Counted from the first letter of the stretch, positions 1-9,031 are shown. The stretch: 53,589 bases of DNA from Nocardia africana NBRC 100379 (GCF_001612635.1 NZ_BDAV01000019.1:1-53589), one strand, 5' to 3'. The notes: generated by a model not told the origin, from the sequence alone. Program-made: numbers and translations.

Positions 1-264
1 AGGCGGCAGCGCAGCGCGACCGTCCAACCAGTGTCGATAACATTATTGCGATATATCGGAGTAAACTGCGTGGCGTGACGCGGCCCGGGGGAGCGGTCGG
101 CCCCGGCGCAGCGCCCGATATTCATTCGACCGGTCACATACGATTGCGACGGCATGTTTCCTGATCACAGCGGCTCCGGGTCGACATCGCGCTCCGCCCG
201 TGCGGATGCCGGCACGACGCACACCCGGCCGGACAGCAGCGGCCGGGACGAAAGGCTGCCCGAA
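1..264. other. Intergenic and leader DNA before the AfsR-type regulator
   Basis: No gene is supported in the first 264 bases. A 10-bp AT-rich palindrome (CGATATATCG, 49-58) stands out in otherwise GC-rich DNA and could lie in the promoter or operator of the downstream regulator. The downstream reading frame stays open back to an ATG at 154, but that ATG has no ribosome-binding site and the residues between it and 265 look like low-complexity linker. Confidence 0.4.
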
Positions 265-3200
265 ATGGGCGTTCGCGTGGCGCTTCTGGGGGAGGTCGCG
301 CTGCGCCGCGACGCGGATCTCGTCGCGGTACCCGGCGCCCGGGCGCGGTTGCTGATCGCCGCGCTCGCGGTGCATCCCGGCCGCAGCCGCAGCGCCCAGG
401 CCCTGATCGACGACATCTGGGGTGAGCAGCCGCCGCGCGCACCGATGAACGCCCTGCATACGCAGGTCTCGAGATTGCGGTCGGTCCTGCCGGAGGGCGC
501 ACTGGAAATCGGCCCGGCGGGTTATCGGCTGCTGCTGACCGAGGAGCAGGTCGACTTGAGCCTGGCCCGCGGCCTGGAGCGGGAGGCGCGGCTGCGGTTC
601 GAGCGCGGCGACACCGCCGGATGCCTCGCCCTGGTGCAGCGGGCGCGTGCGCTGTGGCGGGGTGAACCCGGCGCGGACCTGCCGCCCGGTCCCGTCGCCG
701 ACGAACTGCACGAATTCGCGGCCGCGCGCTGGTCGGCACTGGACGCCGTGGAACTGGCCGCGCGGGAGGCGGCCGGCGATATCGGCGGTGCGGTGCGGGT
801 GGCGCGGCGGGCGGCCGCGGCCGAACCGCTCGACGAGCCCGCGCACGCGACCCTGATGCGCTTGCTCGCCGGCGACGGGCGCGCGAACGAGGCCCTGGAG
901 GTCTTCGCCGGACTGCGGACGCGGCTGGGCGAGGAGTTGGGTGCCGATCCCGGCCCCGCGCTCGTCGCGCTGAACACCGCGATTCTGCGCGGCGACCATC
1001 CGGCGGTGGGCCCCGCGCAGCCGCAACCGGTGCCGGCCACCTCCGCGATACAACGGGTGTCCACCGCCCAGCACGCCCTGTCCCCGGAACGGTACGGCCA
1101 TCCGGAAACCGCTGCCACGCCGCCGAATACGGCGCTCGGCCTGCGCGCGGCCCCCAATCCGCTGCTCGGGCGCGACGGCGATCTGGTGGCGCTGGAGAAG
1201 CTCGTCCAGGAGTTCCGCGTGACGACCGTGCTCGGCCCGGGTGGCACCGGCAAGACTCGCGTCGCCAACGAGCTGGGCGCGCGGATCGCCGGCAAGCAGG
1301 CGGTGGCGCTGGTCGAATTGGCTTCGCTGCGTGCGGCTTCCGACGGCGATGCCGGTGAGCGCAACGCCGCGACATGCGCCGAGATCGAAGCGGCCATCGG
1401 GGCGGTCCTCGGCGTCAACGAATACTCCCGGGAAGCGAATGTGTTGCGCCGCAACCAGACCATCGACGGCCGGCGCCGGTTGCGCGAGGCCCTGTCGCTG
1501 CGTCCCATTCTTTTGATCCTGGACAACTGTGAACATCTCATCGACGCGGTGGCCGAGGTGGTCGCCGATCTGGTCGGCAGCTGTGAACATCTGACGGTGG
1601 TGACCACCAGCCGGGCGCCGCTGGCGATCACGGCGGAGACGGTATATCCGTTGCCGCCCTTGGCGATCGACGCGCAGGGCTCCCCGGCCACCGAGTTGTT
1701 CGTCAGCCGGGCGCGGGCAGTGCGCCCCTCGGCCAGACTGGATCCGGCGGTCGTCGCCCGGTTGTGCCGCACCCTCGATGGGCTGCCGCTGGCCATCGAA
1801 CTGGCCGCGGCCCGCGTGCGGACCATGAGCGTGGAGGAGATCGAGAGCCGGCTCGAACATCGCTTCGCCCTGCTGCGTTCGGGTGACCGCAGCTCGCCCG
1901 AACGCCACCGCACCCTGCACGCGGTGATCGAGTGGAGCTGGAATCTGCTCGAACCCGAACAGCGGATGGCGCTGCGGCGGCTGTGCCGGTTCCCCGCCGG
2001 ATTCTCCTTGGAGGCAGCCGAATCCGTGGTGGCCGGCCCGGATTCGATCGACGCGGTGGCCGCGGTGGACGGGCTGGTGAGCCAGTCGCTGCTCACCGTG
2101 CTGGCCGACGACGAGATGGTCGCCACTCGCTACCGCATGCTCGAGACGGTGCGGGAGTTCGGTGAGGAACAGCTGCTCGCGACCGGCGAGGCCGATCTGG
2201 TGATGGATCGGATGTGCTGCTGGGCACGGCAATTCGCGCACGATGCGGCACTGAACTACGACGGGCCGGATCAGGTCCGCACGGTGCTGTCGCTGGCCGC
2301 CGAACTCGACAACTTGCTGGCCGTGCTGCGCCATGCCGTGGACAACGCCGATTCCCGCACGGTGTTCTCGATTTTCGCGCCCGTCGCCATGCTCTGGGTG
2401 ATGCGTGGCGCGCATATGGAACTGATGAGCTGGGCGCCCCGGATCGTGCCGGTGCCGCCGCCCGAGGGCCCGCGCACTCGGACCGAGTCGGATCTGGAGT
2501 TGCAGAGCTACATCTTCCTGGCGATGCATCTGGCCTTCGGCGACCCCGGACTGCGGCCCATCGCGGTGATCCGCGCCCGCGCCCGCCGCTTGCTCGCCAC
2601 GGCCGACCTCACGCCCGGAATCCGATTTCTCGGTGACATGCTCTGCGTGCGAGTGGATGTCGCCCACGGCGTGCGTTCGATGGCGGCGGGCACCCGCTCC
2701 GAGGACGACCTCGTCCGTGCGCTCGCCTTCCTGCTGCGCGCCAATATGCGGGAGAACGCGAGCTATACCGCCGGGTCGATCCGCGATGCGCGGCAAGCTC
2801 TCGCGTTGGTCGAGGGCCGCGATGTCTGGGGCACCGCGATGTGCTCTCAGCATCTCGGGCAGATGGCCTCGCAGGCGGCGCGTTACGAGGAGGCCGTGGC
2901 CTACTACCGTCGCGCGGCCGAGCTGATGCAGCAGTTGCGCTGCTTCGAGGAGAGTGTGGAACTGCGCAGCTTCCTCGCGGTCTCCATGGTCGGCGCCGGA
3001 CAGCTGGTCGATGCGCGCCGGGAGCTCGAATACGCGCTGGGCGCCATCGACGACGGCGTCGGCTTGGACGAGCCGGTGACGCAGCCGAACCACCGCAAGG
3101 GTGCCGTCGTCGCCGGGATGGCGGAACTCGAACTGGCGGAGGGCCAGATCGAGCGTGGTCTGCGCACGTTCCGGCGCAGCCTGCAACTGTTCAATTGGCC

Positions 3201-3636
3201 GTATGCCGGGGCCGGTCCGGGGCCGGGTGACATCATCGTCGCCAGTGCCGTGCTCGATGCCCACATTCTTCACGACGCCGTGTACGAGGTACCGGAGTTG
3301 CCGGGTCAGGTGGCCAGGGTGGCGCGGGAGCGGCTCACCCAGTTCATCGACCTCCCACAGATCGGCGGCGCCGCCGGTGCGCTCGGTTCCTATCTGATCC
3401 GGACCGGAACAGATCCGGAAACCGGCGCGACGCTGTTGGCGCTGGCGATGAAAGTCGTCGGCCGCCAGGACTATTCGTCGATGCGCTGGAATCGGCATCT
3501 GGATCTCGCGCGTGCCACCGTCGGTACGGAGATGATCGACGCCGGGCAGGATGCGGTGTCGAGTCTCAACCGCCGTTCGGCCGCGCAGCGCATCCTCGCG
3601 ATGCTGCCGGAACTGGAAACTCTGCTCGGCGCCTGA
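265..3636 (+). CDS. AfsR/SARP-family transcriptional regulator with BTAD and ATPase domains
   Basis: Large STAND-type regulator of about 1,123 aa. The N-terminus (from MGVRVALLG) reads as an OmpR-like winged helix (about residues 1-90), followed by an Ala-rich bacterial transcriptional activator (BTAD) domain to about 250. An NB-ARC-like ATPase follows, with Walker A GPGGTGKT near residue 324, Walker B LLILDN near 417 and the GLPLAIELAAAR motif near 506. The C-terminal half is helical and TPR-like. In this family ATP and ligand or phosphorylation state govern DNA binding at direct repeats. I chose ATG 265 because GAAAGG lies about 10 bases upstream; an in-frame ATG at 154 has no such site. 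It converges on the drr-like ABC genes and the two share a terminator. The target is unknown; inference points to the drr promoter (see findings). Confidence 0.85.
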   Translation: MGVRVALLGEVALRRDADLVAVPGARARLLIAALAVHPGRSRSAQALIDDIWGEQPPRAPMNALHTQVSRLRSVLPEGALEIGPAGYRLLLTEEQVDLSLARGLEREARLRFERGDTAGCLALVQRARALWRGEPGADLPPGPVADELHEFAAARWSALDAVELAAREAAGDIGGAVRVARRAAAAEPLDEPAHATLMRLLAGDGRANEALEVFAGLRTRLGEELGADPGPALVALNTAILRGDHPAVGPAQPQPVPATSAIQRVSTAQHALSPERYGHPETAATPPNTALGLRAAPNPLLGRDGDLVALEKLVQEFRVTTVLGPGGTGKTRVANELGARIAGKQAVALVELASLRAASDGDAGERNAATCAEIEAAIGAVLGVNEYSREANVLRRNQTIDGRRRLREALSLRPILLILDNCEHLIDAVAEVVADLVGSCEHLTVVTTSRAPLAITAETVYPLPPLAIDAQGSPATELFVSRARAVRPSARLDPAVVARLCRTLDGLPLAIELAAARVRTMSVEEIESRLEHRFALLRSGDRSSPERHRTLHAVIEWSWNLLEPEQRMALRRLCRFPAGFSLEAAESVVAGPDSIDAVAAVDGLVSQSLLTVLADDEMVATRYRMLETVREFGEEQLLATGEADLVMDRMCCWARQFAHDAALNYDGPDQVRTVLSLAAELDNLLAVLRHAVDNADSRTVFSIFAPVAMLWVMRGAHMELMSWAPRIVPVPPPEGPRTRTESDLELQSYIFLAMHLAFGDPGLRPIAVIRARARRLLATADLTPGIRFLGDMLCVRVDVAHGVRSMAAGTRSEDDLVRALAFLLRANMRENASYTAGSIRDARQALALVEGRDVWGTAMCSQHLGQMASQAARYEEAVAYYRRAAELMQQLRCFEESVELRSFLAVSMVGAGQLVDARRELEYALGAIDDGVGLDEPVTQPNHRKGAVVAGMAELELAEGQIERGLRTFRRSLQLFNWPYAGAGPGPGDIIVASAVLDAHILHDAVYEVPELPGQVARVARERLTQFIDLPQIGGAAGALGSYLIRTGTDPETGATLLALAMKVVGRQDYSSMRWNRHLDLARATVGTEMIDAGQDAVSSLNRRSAAQRILAMLPELETLLGA

Positions 3637-3640
3637 CGCA

Positions 3641-3674
3641 CTGTCCGCCGGTCGCTTCCGCGACCGGCGGACAG
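3641..3674. terminator. Bidirectional hairpin terminator between regulator and drrB
   Basis: A perfect 14-bp inverted repeat (CTGTCCGCCGGTCG and its complement, arms 3641-3654 and 3661-3674) with a 6-base loop sits between two convergent stop codons. There is no T-tract, as is common for actinobacterial terminators. Confidence 0.8.
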
Positions 3675-3688
3675 GGTGGAGGGGGATA

Positions 3689-4528
3689 TCACGCCCGGCG
3701 CATGTAGGCCCGGATGGCCAGCGGGGCGAAGATCACGATCACGATCGCCGAACCGATCAGGCACCATGCCAGATTGCTGCTGTAGACGTTGCCGTTCATC
3801 AGTTCGCGGCACGAATTCACCATGTAGTACACGGGATTGGCCTTGTTGATGCCCTGCATCCAGCCGGGCATGGTGCTGACGAGAGCGAACGCTCCGGACA
3901 TGAAGGTCAGCGGGAACATGATCATCATCGAGATGCCCTGGACCGAGGCGGCGCTCTTGCCGGTGACACCGACCAGCGCCCAGATCCAGCTGACCGCGAA
4001 CGAGCAGAACACCACGACCAGACCGGCGACGACCACGCCGATGACGCCGCCCTCGGGCCGGTAGCCCAGGATCAGACCGACCACGATGGTGAGAACGGTG
4101 GCGATGCCGTAGCGGACCATATCGGCGATCAGTGCGCCCGCCAGGGCCGAAACCCGGGCGATGGGAAGGGATTTGAATCGGTCGAAGACGCCCTTGTCCA
4201 TATCCTCACGCAACTGGGTGCCGGTGACGACCGAGGTGAGCACGACCGTCTGGACCAGGATGCCCGGAATCAGCACCGGTAGATAGGCCTGCACGCTGCC
4301 GCCGATGGCGCCGCCGAAGATGTAGGCGAACAGGGCGGTGAACAGGATCGGCTGCACCGTGACGTCGAACAGCTGCTCCGGGTTGTGCTTGATCTTGAGG
4401 ATGCCGCGATACGCCATGGTGAGCGAGTTCGCGACGGTCTGGCGCAGTGAAATGTGGTTGCTGGCAACGGGAGTCGCGGCGCGCGCGGCGTGCCGGCCGG
4501 TCGCGGGAGCGGGAAGAGTGGTGGTCAC
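3689..4528 (-). CDS. ABC-2 type export permease, DrrB-like
   Basis: Membrane subunit (279 aa) of an ABC exporter. A cytoplasmic N-terminus of about 40 residues is followed by about six hydrophobic segments. The loop REDMDKGVFDRFKSLPIA is typical of the ABC-2/DrrB family, and it ends in a short basic tail (YMRRA). It lies 43 bp downstream of the ATPase gene on the same strand, so the two form one transcription unit and probably one transporter. Family members export daunorubicin, phthiocerol lipids or other amphiphiles. Nothing here fixes the substrate, and no biosynthetic cluster adjoins it. Confidence 0.88.
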   Translation of the reverse strand: MTTTLPAPATGRHAARAATPVASNHISLRQTVANSLTMAYRGILKIKHNPEQLFDVTVQPILFTALFAYIFGGAIGGSVQAYLPVLIPGILVQTVVLTSVVTGTQLREDMDKGVFDRFKSLPIARVSALAGALIADMVRYGIATVLTIVVGLILGYRPEGGVIGVVVAGLVVVFCSFAVSWIWALVGVTGKSAASVQGISMMIMFPLTFMSGAFALVSTMPGWMQGINKANPVYYMVNSCRELMNGNVYSSNLAWCLIGSAIVIVIFAPLAIRAYMRRA

Positions 4529-4571
4529 GACAGGTCCTTCGGGAGAGTGGGAAAGGGGGCGGGGGCCGGTC

Positions 4572-5588
4572 TCATGCCGCGGTGCCCTCGGAATCGGTGT
4601 CCGCGTCGTCGGATTCGGCGGCGTGGCCGGTGAGGGCGAAGAACACCTCGTCCAGGCTCGGCTTGCTGACGGTGATCTCGTCGACGCGGATATCGTTGTC
4701 GCGCAACCGGATCAGCAGATCGGCGGTCACGCTCGGATCGCTGAGCGGGGCGGTGACGCGGCCGGCCTCGGGCGAGATGCTCGCCTCGACCAGTTTGCCG
4801 TCGGCGCGGGAGAGGAATTCGCCGATCAGGGTGCGGGCCCGTTCGATGGCGTCGCGATCGGCGACGGTGATCTGCAGCGCGGACTGCCCGACCGAACCCT
4901 TGAGTTCGTCGGAGGTGCCGTCGGCGATCACCCGGCCGTGGTCGATCACCGCTATGCGGTCGGCGAGCTGATCGGCCTCGTCCAGGTACTGCGTGGTCAG
5001 CAGCACCGTGGCGCCCTCGCGTACGAGCCGGCGGATGGTCTCCCACATCTGTGCGCGGGTGCGCGGATCCAGGCCGGTGGTCGGCTCGTCGAGGAACAGC
5101 AGCGGCGGCGTCGCGATCAGGCTGGCGGCCAGATCCAGGCGCCGGCGCATACCGCCGGAGAAGTTCTCCAGGGCCTTGGTCGCCGCCTCGGTGAGCCCGA
5201 ATTCCTCGAGCAACTCGGCCGCGCGGCGCTTGGCCTGCGACCGGCTCAGCCCGAGCAGCCGGGAGAAGATGATCAGATTCTCGGTGGCGCTGAGCTTTTC
5301 GTCGACCGAGGCGTACTGGCCGGTGACACCGATCAGCGAGCGGACCGCGGTGGGTTCGGCCACGACGTCGTGACCGAAGATCCGGGCGCGGCCGCCGTCG
5401 GGGCGCAGCAGGGTGGCGAGCATGCGGATGGTGGTGGTCTTGCCGGCCCCGTTCGGGCCGAGCACGCCGTAGACGGCGCCCTGCGGCACCGCCAGGCTCA
5501 CGCCGTCGACGGCCCGCTGCTCCCCGAAGACCTTGACCAGCCCGTCCGCCTCGATGGCGAGTGCATCAGCAGGTGCGTTAGAAGTCAT
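4572..5588 (-). CDS. ABC exporter ATP-binding subunit, DrrA-like
   Basis: ATPase of 338 aa that energises the DrrB-like permease. Visible motifs are Walker A GPNGAGKT (44-51), signature SGGMR (144-148) and Walker B LLFLDEP (163-169) followed by TTGLDP. A C-terminal DrrA-type extension of about 100 residues follows and ends in an acidic stretch. The start is ATG at 5588; the frame is open much further upstream, but that stretch is menE read out of frame. No clear Shine-Dalgarno precedes the ATG and a CACAGT hexamer ends 6 bases before it, so the transcript may be leaderless. Three heptamer repeats lie just upstream. Confidence 0.92.
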   Translation of the reverse strand: MTSNAPADALAIEADGLVKVFGEQRAVDGVSLAVPQGAVYGVLGPNGAGKTTTIRMLATLLRPDGGRARIFGHDVVAEPTAVRSLIGVTGQYASVDEKLSATENLIIFSRLLGLSRSQAKRRAAELLEEFGLTEAATKALENFSGGMRRRLDLAASLIATPPLLFLDEPTTGLDPRTRAQMWETIRRLVREGATVLLTTQYLDEADQLADRIAVIDHGRVIADGTSDELKGSVGQSALQITVADRDAIERARTLIGEFLSRADGKLVEASISPEAGRVTAPLSDPSVTADLLIRLRDNDIRVDEITVSKPSLDEVFFALTGHAAESDDADTDSEGTAA

Positions 5589-5610
5589 GCCACTACTGTG
5601 CGGGGGCCGG

Positions 5611-5639
5611 CTTGCACCCTTCTTGCATCGCTGTTGCAC
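5611..5639 (-). promoter_or_regulatory. Three direct heptamers at 11-bp period before drrA
   Basis: Read in the drrA direction, GTGCAAC (5639-5633), ATGCAAG (5628-5622) and GTGCAAG (5617-5611) recur exactly one helical turn apart. The last ends 22 bases before the drrA ATG. Heptamer direct repeats at 11-bp or 22-bp intervals close to the -10 region are the binding architecture known for SARP regulators, and a SARP-type gene lies next door. That the two interact is inference. Confidence 0.5.
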
Positions 5640-5661
5640 GGTCGCGCAAGGGCGATCGAGG

Positions 5662-5695
5662 GCCGCTTGCCTAACGCACGGCTCACGCAAGCGGC
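5662..5695. repeat. 9-bp inverted repeat upstream of drrA
   Basis: GCCGCTTGC (5662-5670) and its complement GCAAGCGGC (5687-5695) form a perfect inverted repeat with a 16-base spacer, between menE and drrA. It shares the TTGC/GCAA core with the adjacent heptamers and may be a further operator element. Confidence 0.4.
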
Positions 5696-5727
5696 GGCAT
5701 CGTCGCAGGTGGGAGCGTCGATCAGAA

Positions 5728-5753
5728 CAGTGGCGGTGTGAGTGGTGCCACTG
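5728..5753. terminator. Short hairpin after menE
   Basis: CAGTGGC (5728-5734) and GCCACTG (5747-5753) are perfectly complementary with a 12-base loop, just after the menE stop. It is a possible terminator separating menE from drrAB; there is no T-tract. Confidence 0.35.
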
Positions 5754-5761
5754 CCGGGCGG

Positions 5762-6922
5762 TCAGTGCGTCGCCTGCTCCAGCAAATGCTCGCGCAGCTT
5801 CACGCGATTCGGCTTGCCGGGGCCGCGCATCGGGATCTCGTCGAGGATCGCCAGTTCCCGCGGGGCCGCGATCGGGTCGAGTTCCGCCACCACGTGGGCG
5901 CGCAATTCGTCCAGCGTGGGTGACGTGCCCGGATTGGGCACCACCGCCACCGCCACCCGCTGGCCCAGCCGCGGATCGGGCAGACCCAGCACCACGGCCT
6001 CGTTGATCGCCGGATGGGTGGCGAGCACGGCCTCGACGACCTGCGGGATCACCAGCAGGCCGCCGGTCATGATCGCCTCGTCCAGGCGGCCGGTGATGGT
6101 CAGCACGCCGTTGTCGAAGGTGCCGGCGTCCTCGGTCCGGAACCACCCGGGCTCGGCGAACGCCGGGTGGTCGGGAATGCCGCGATAGCCCTTGGCCAGC
6201 ATGGTCCCGCCGAGCAGCACCCGCCCGTCCTCGATGCGCACCTTCGCACCCGCCAGCGGCACGCCCTCGTAGACGCAGCCGCCGCAGGTCTCGCTCATGC
6301 CGTAGGTGCGGACCACGTTGATCCCGGCCGCGCGGGCCCGGTCGAGTATCGGCCGCGGTGTCGCCGCGCCACCGACCAGCACCGCGTCCAGCGCGGCGAG
6401 CGCCTGCGCGCCGACCGGATCGTCGAGGGCCTTGATGAGCTGCGTGGGCACCAGCGAGGTGTAGCGCCGGGGTCCGGTCATCGCGGACACCGCCGTCGCC
6501 AGCCCGCCGGGCAGGAAACCGCCCGAGACGTCCAGCACCACCGGTTCGGTGCCCGCCTGGATGCTGCGCAACAGCACCTGCAACCCGGCGATGTGGTGGG
6601 TCGGCAGCGCCAGCAGCCACTGGCCGGGACCACCGAGCCGCTCGTGGGTGGCGTCGCCGCTGGCGCGCAGGGCGGCCGAGGTGAGCATCGCGCCCTTGGG
6701 GACGCCGGTGGTGCCGGAGGTGGTGACCACGAGGGCCACGTCGTCGTCGATCTCCTCACCCGGGCGCAGCGCGCTGGAGAGTCGATGGGATTCCCGGCGA
6801 TCGCCGGTGGGGATCGGCAGCCACGCCGGACCGTTGCCCTCCAAGGCTTCACGCAGATGCGGGAAGACGTCACCCACCGCGGCTCCGGTGGGCATGGGGA
6901 GGGTCCGCAGGGTGGTGCTCAC
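5762..6922 (-). CDS. menE: o-Succinylbenzoate-CoA ligase
   Basis: Acyl-adenylating enzyme (386 aa) that converts o-succinylbenzoate to its CoA thioester in menaquinone synthesis. The adenylation P-loop TTSGTTGVPKG is at residues 67-77. A YGMSETCGG motif follows in the middle, then the hinge GRLDEAIMTGG and a C-terminal GPGKPNRVKL carrying the expected catalytic lysine. The protein is short for the AMP-ligase superfamily but this compact form is usual for actinobacterial MenE. It begins the same order seen in M. tuberculosis (Rv0542c onward), with the DUF3349 gene immediately upstream on the same strand. Confidence 0.92.
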   Translation of the reverse strand: MSTTLRTLPMPTGAAVGDVFPHLREALEGNGPAWLPIPTGDRRESHRLSSALRPGEEIDDDVALVVTTSGTTGVPKGAMLTSAALRASGDATHERLGGPGQWLLALPTHHIAGLQVLLRSIQAGTEPVVLDVSGGFLPGGLATAVSAMTGPRRYTSLVPTQLIKALDDPVGAQALAALDAVLVGGAATPRPILDRARAAGINVVRTYGMSETCGGCVYEGVPLAGAKVRIEDGRVLLGGTMLAKGYRGIPDHPAFAEPGWFRTEDAGTFDNGVLTITGRLDEAIMTGGLLVIPQVVEAVLATHPAINEAVVLGLPDPRLGQRVAVAVVPNPGTSPTLDELRAHVVAELDPIAAPRELAILDEIPMRGPGKPNRVKLREHLLEQATH

Positions 6923-6997
6923 GTTCGCGATCGTGTCATGTCGAGGTCGATGACCCGTGAACGGGTCCGCACTTCCTTCGCTGAATCGGGGAGAAGG

Positions 6998-7348
6998 TCA
7001 GTCCGACGTCGGTGTCGCCAGCGGCCAACCACCCGCTGCCAGGTGCGATGCCACTCGAGCGATATCGTCCTCGCCCGGCAGCTCCTTGGCAACTCGGGCG
7101 ATCGCCGCCTCGATCTCGTGCTGGGCGATCTCGTCGTCGCCGGCGCGTTCGCGCACCAGCTCCTCGACCACCAGATGCACCTCGTAGTCGGTGAGCCGGC
7201 GATGGAGGACGGCCAGCAGCGCGACATAGTCCGATTGGGGCACACCCTGCGGATATCCGGCGCGCAGCCAGCCCAGCACCTTCTGCAGGACCGACGGCGT
7301 GGCCTCGTTCGATTCGGGTTGCTGTGGCGATGCGGATTCGGTGGTCAC
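6998..7348 (-). CDS. DUF3349 family protein
   Basis: Small cytoplasmic protein of 116 aa resembling M. tuberculosis Rv0543c, which occupies the same position between menE and a small membrane-protein gene. It is helical and acidic, with the core PQSDYVALLAVLHRRL and a C-terminal Gly-Trp-Pro segment. The GTG at 7348 is preferred over an upstream in-frame ATG (7444) because AAAGGAC sits just before it and the longer form would overlap the preceding gene. No biochemical role is known to me. Confidence 0.85.
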   Translation of the reverse strand: MTTESASPQQPESNEATPSVLQKVLGWLRAGYPQGVPQSDYVALLAVLHRRLTDYEVHLVVEELVRERAGDDEIAQHEIEAAIARVAKELPGEDDIARVASHLAAGGWPLATPTSD

Positions 7349-7388
7349 GTACGTCCTTTCGATGATCAGGGCGGCGTCGCGCGGCCGC

Positions 7389-7667
7389 TCAGCCTCGACC
7401 GAACAGATGGATGCCGAGTCGGGCGGCCAGAAAACCTCTGGCAACGAACAACACTCCGGCGATGACGGTCAGCAGTACCACCGAATAACACAACCCCGCG
7501 CAGGCCGCAGCCGCACGCCGGCGGGCGGAATCCGGTGCCGGCGCATCTCCCGCGATCGAATGCAGCCGCACCCCGAGCGCGAAGATCGCCGGCAATCCGG
7601 CCCCGAAGATCAAGGCGGCGGCGGTGACTCGCCACAGCTCGGTCAGATCGTCGATCAGGGTTTGCAT
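7389..7667 (-). CDS. Small two-helix membrane protein (Rv0544c-like)
   Basis: A 92-aa hydrophobic protein with one segment near residues 12-35 and a second near 52-82, and a short basic linker (SARRRAAAA) between. Its start overlaps the stop of the phosphate permease gene by one base (TGATG), so translation is probably coupled. A membrane protein stands at the same place in mycobacteria. It could be an accessory of the phosphate permease, but that is only context. Confidence 0.8.
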   Translation of the reverse strand: MQTLIDDLTELWRVTAAALIFGAGLPAIFALGVRLHSIAGDAPAPDSARRRAAAACAGLCYSVVLLTVIAGVLFVARGFLAARLGIHLFGRG

Positions 7668-8950
7668 CAGAAGTTCCTTGCGGCGCGATGGGGGGCGCGG
7701 GAGTCGCCGGGTGGGGCGGTAGCGGGGTCGTCACCGGAGTCGATGGCGTCCGCGTCGGAGGCCGGGCCGGACCGGGTTTCGACGGCCGGTCCGGTGCCGT
7801 CGGTCCCCGGCAGGCTCGTCCACTGCTCGTTCACGTTCGCGGCATGCACCGGGGTCCGGCGCGAGCGCAGATAGATCAGGCCGGCGGTCGCGATCAGGAT
7901 GGCGAAGACCACCAGGACGCCGGGCAGACCGCCGATCAGGTGGGCCAGCGCCCAGCAGATCGCGCCCGCCAGCCCCGCCAGCGGCAGGGTGAAGACCCAG
8001 GCCACCACCATGCGCCCGAGCACCGGCCAGCGCACCTCGGCGCCCGGACGGCCCAAGCCGGTACCCAGGATGGCTCCCGTCACCGTCTGCGTGGTCGACA
8101 GCGGCAACCCGAAATGCGCCGAGGTGAGAATGATCGCGGCACTGGTGGATTCGGCCGCCAGGCCCTGCGGCGGGGTGATGTCGACCAGACCCTTGCCGAG
8201 GGTTCGGATGATGCGCCAGCCGCCCAGCGAGGTGCCCGCGGCGATGGCCACCGCGCAGGCCACGATCACCCACAGCGGCAACGGGTCGCTGGGTTGGGCG
8301 GATCCGTAGGCGATGAGCGCCAGGAAGATGATGCCCATGGTCTTCTGCGCGTCGTTGGTGCCGTGGGCCAGCGACACCAGCGAGGCCGAGCCGACCTGGC
8401 CCCACCGGAAACTCCGGTTCACCACCCGCTGATCGCTGCCGCGGGTGATCCGGTACACCAGCCAGGTGCCGATCGAGGCGACCAGCGCCGCGACCACGGG
8501 CGCCAGCACGGCGGGCACGATGATCTTGGTGAGCACGCCCTTCTGCCCGGCCGACCAGATCACCCCGCCCCAGCCGAGCGCGGCGATGGTGGCGCCGATC
8601 AGCCCGCCGAACAGCGCGTGGGAGGAGCTCGACGGCAGGCCGAAGAGCCAGGTGAGCAGATTCCACAGGATTCCGCCGACCAGGCCGGCGAAGACGATGG
8701 CGAGCAGGTCCGCACCGCTCACCGCGTCCAGGCGCACGATGCCCTCGGCGACGGTGGCGGCCACCTCGACACTGAGGAAGGCGCCGATCAGATTCAGCCC
8801 GCCGGACAGCAGCACCGCGGCGCGCGGGCGCAGGGCGCCGGTGGCGATCGAGGTCGCCATCGCGTTGGCGGTGTCGTGGAAGCCGTTGGTGAAGTCGAAA
8901 ACGAGAGCCGTGACGACGACGATGAGCAGAACGAACAGTTCGGCGGTCAC
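7667..8950 (-). CDS. pit: Low-affinity inorganic phosphate permease, PiT family
   Basis: Membrane transporter of 427 aa. It shows the two PiT half-repeats: an N-terminal block with DFTNGFHDTANAMATSI and a second with HGTNDAQKTMGI, each carrying the signature G-H-x-x-N-D/A motif, and 10 or so hydrophobic spans. The C-terminal 60 residues are polar. Known PiT proteins carry metal-phosphate with protons. The GTG start (8948-8950) is preceded by GGAGG. Position matches M. tuberculosis pitA (Rv0545c). Confidence 0.93.
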   Translation of the reverse strand: MTAELFVLLIVVVTALVFDFTNGFHDTANAMATSIATGALRPRAAVLLSGGLNLIGAFLSVEVAATVAEGIVRLDAVSGADLLAIVFAGLVGGILWNLLTWLFGLPSSSSHALFGGLIGATIAALGWGGVIWSAGQKGVLTKIIVPAVLAPVVAALVASIGTWLVYRITRGSDQRVVNRSFRWGQVGSASLVSLAHGTNDAQKTMGIIFLALIAYGSAQPSDPLPLWVIVACAVAIAAGTSLGGWRIIRTLGKGLVDITPPQGLAAESTSAAIILTSAHFGLPLSTTQTVTGAILGTGLGRPGAEVRWPVLGRMVVAWVFTLPLAGLAGAICWALAHLIGGLPGVLVVFAILIATAGLIYLRSRRTPVHAANVNEQWTSLPGTDGTGPAVETRSGPASDADAIDSGDDPATAPPGDSRAPHRAARNF

Positions 8951-8961
8951 GCCTCCAGTGT

Positions 8962-8982
8962 GCGTTATCGATCCGTTAACGC
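8962..8982 (-). promoter_or_regulatory. Putative operator/promoter of the phosphate permease gene
   Basis: GCGTTA and TAACGC form a 6-bp inverted repeat with a 9-base spacer. On the coding strand it also reads as two similar 7-mers, GTTAACG and GATAACG, 11 bases apart, 12-30 bp upstream of the GTG. An 11-bp direct-repeat layout resembles actinobacterial PHO boxes, but the match is loose. Confidence 0.35.
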
Positions 8983-9031
8983 GATGGCCAGGTTCCCGAC
9001 ATCTCGGACCGACCGGGATGGTAAGGCGGCT

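Noticed and set aside
43..3498. 1,151-codon open frame antisense to the AfsR-type gene
   Set aside because: High-GC DNA leaves long antisense frames. This one is Arg/His/Gln-rich with no domain, and the sense strand encodes a recognisable regulator.
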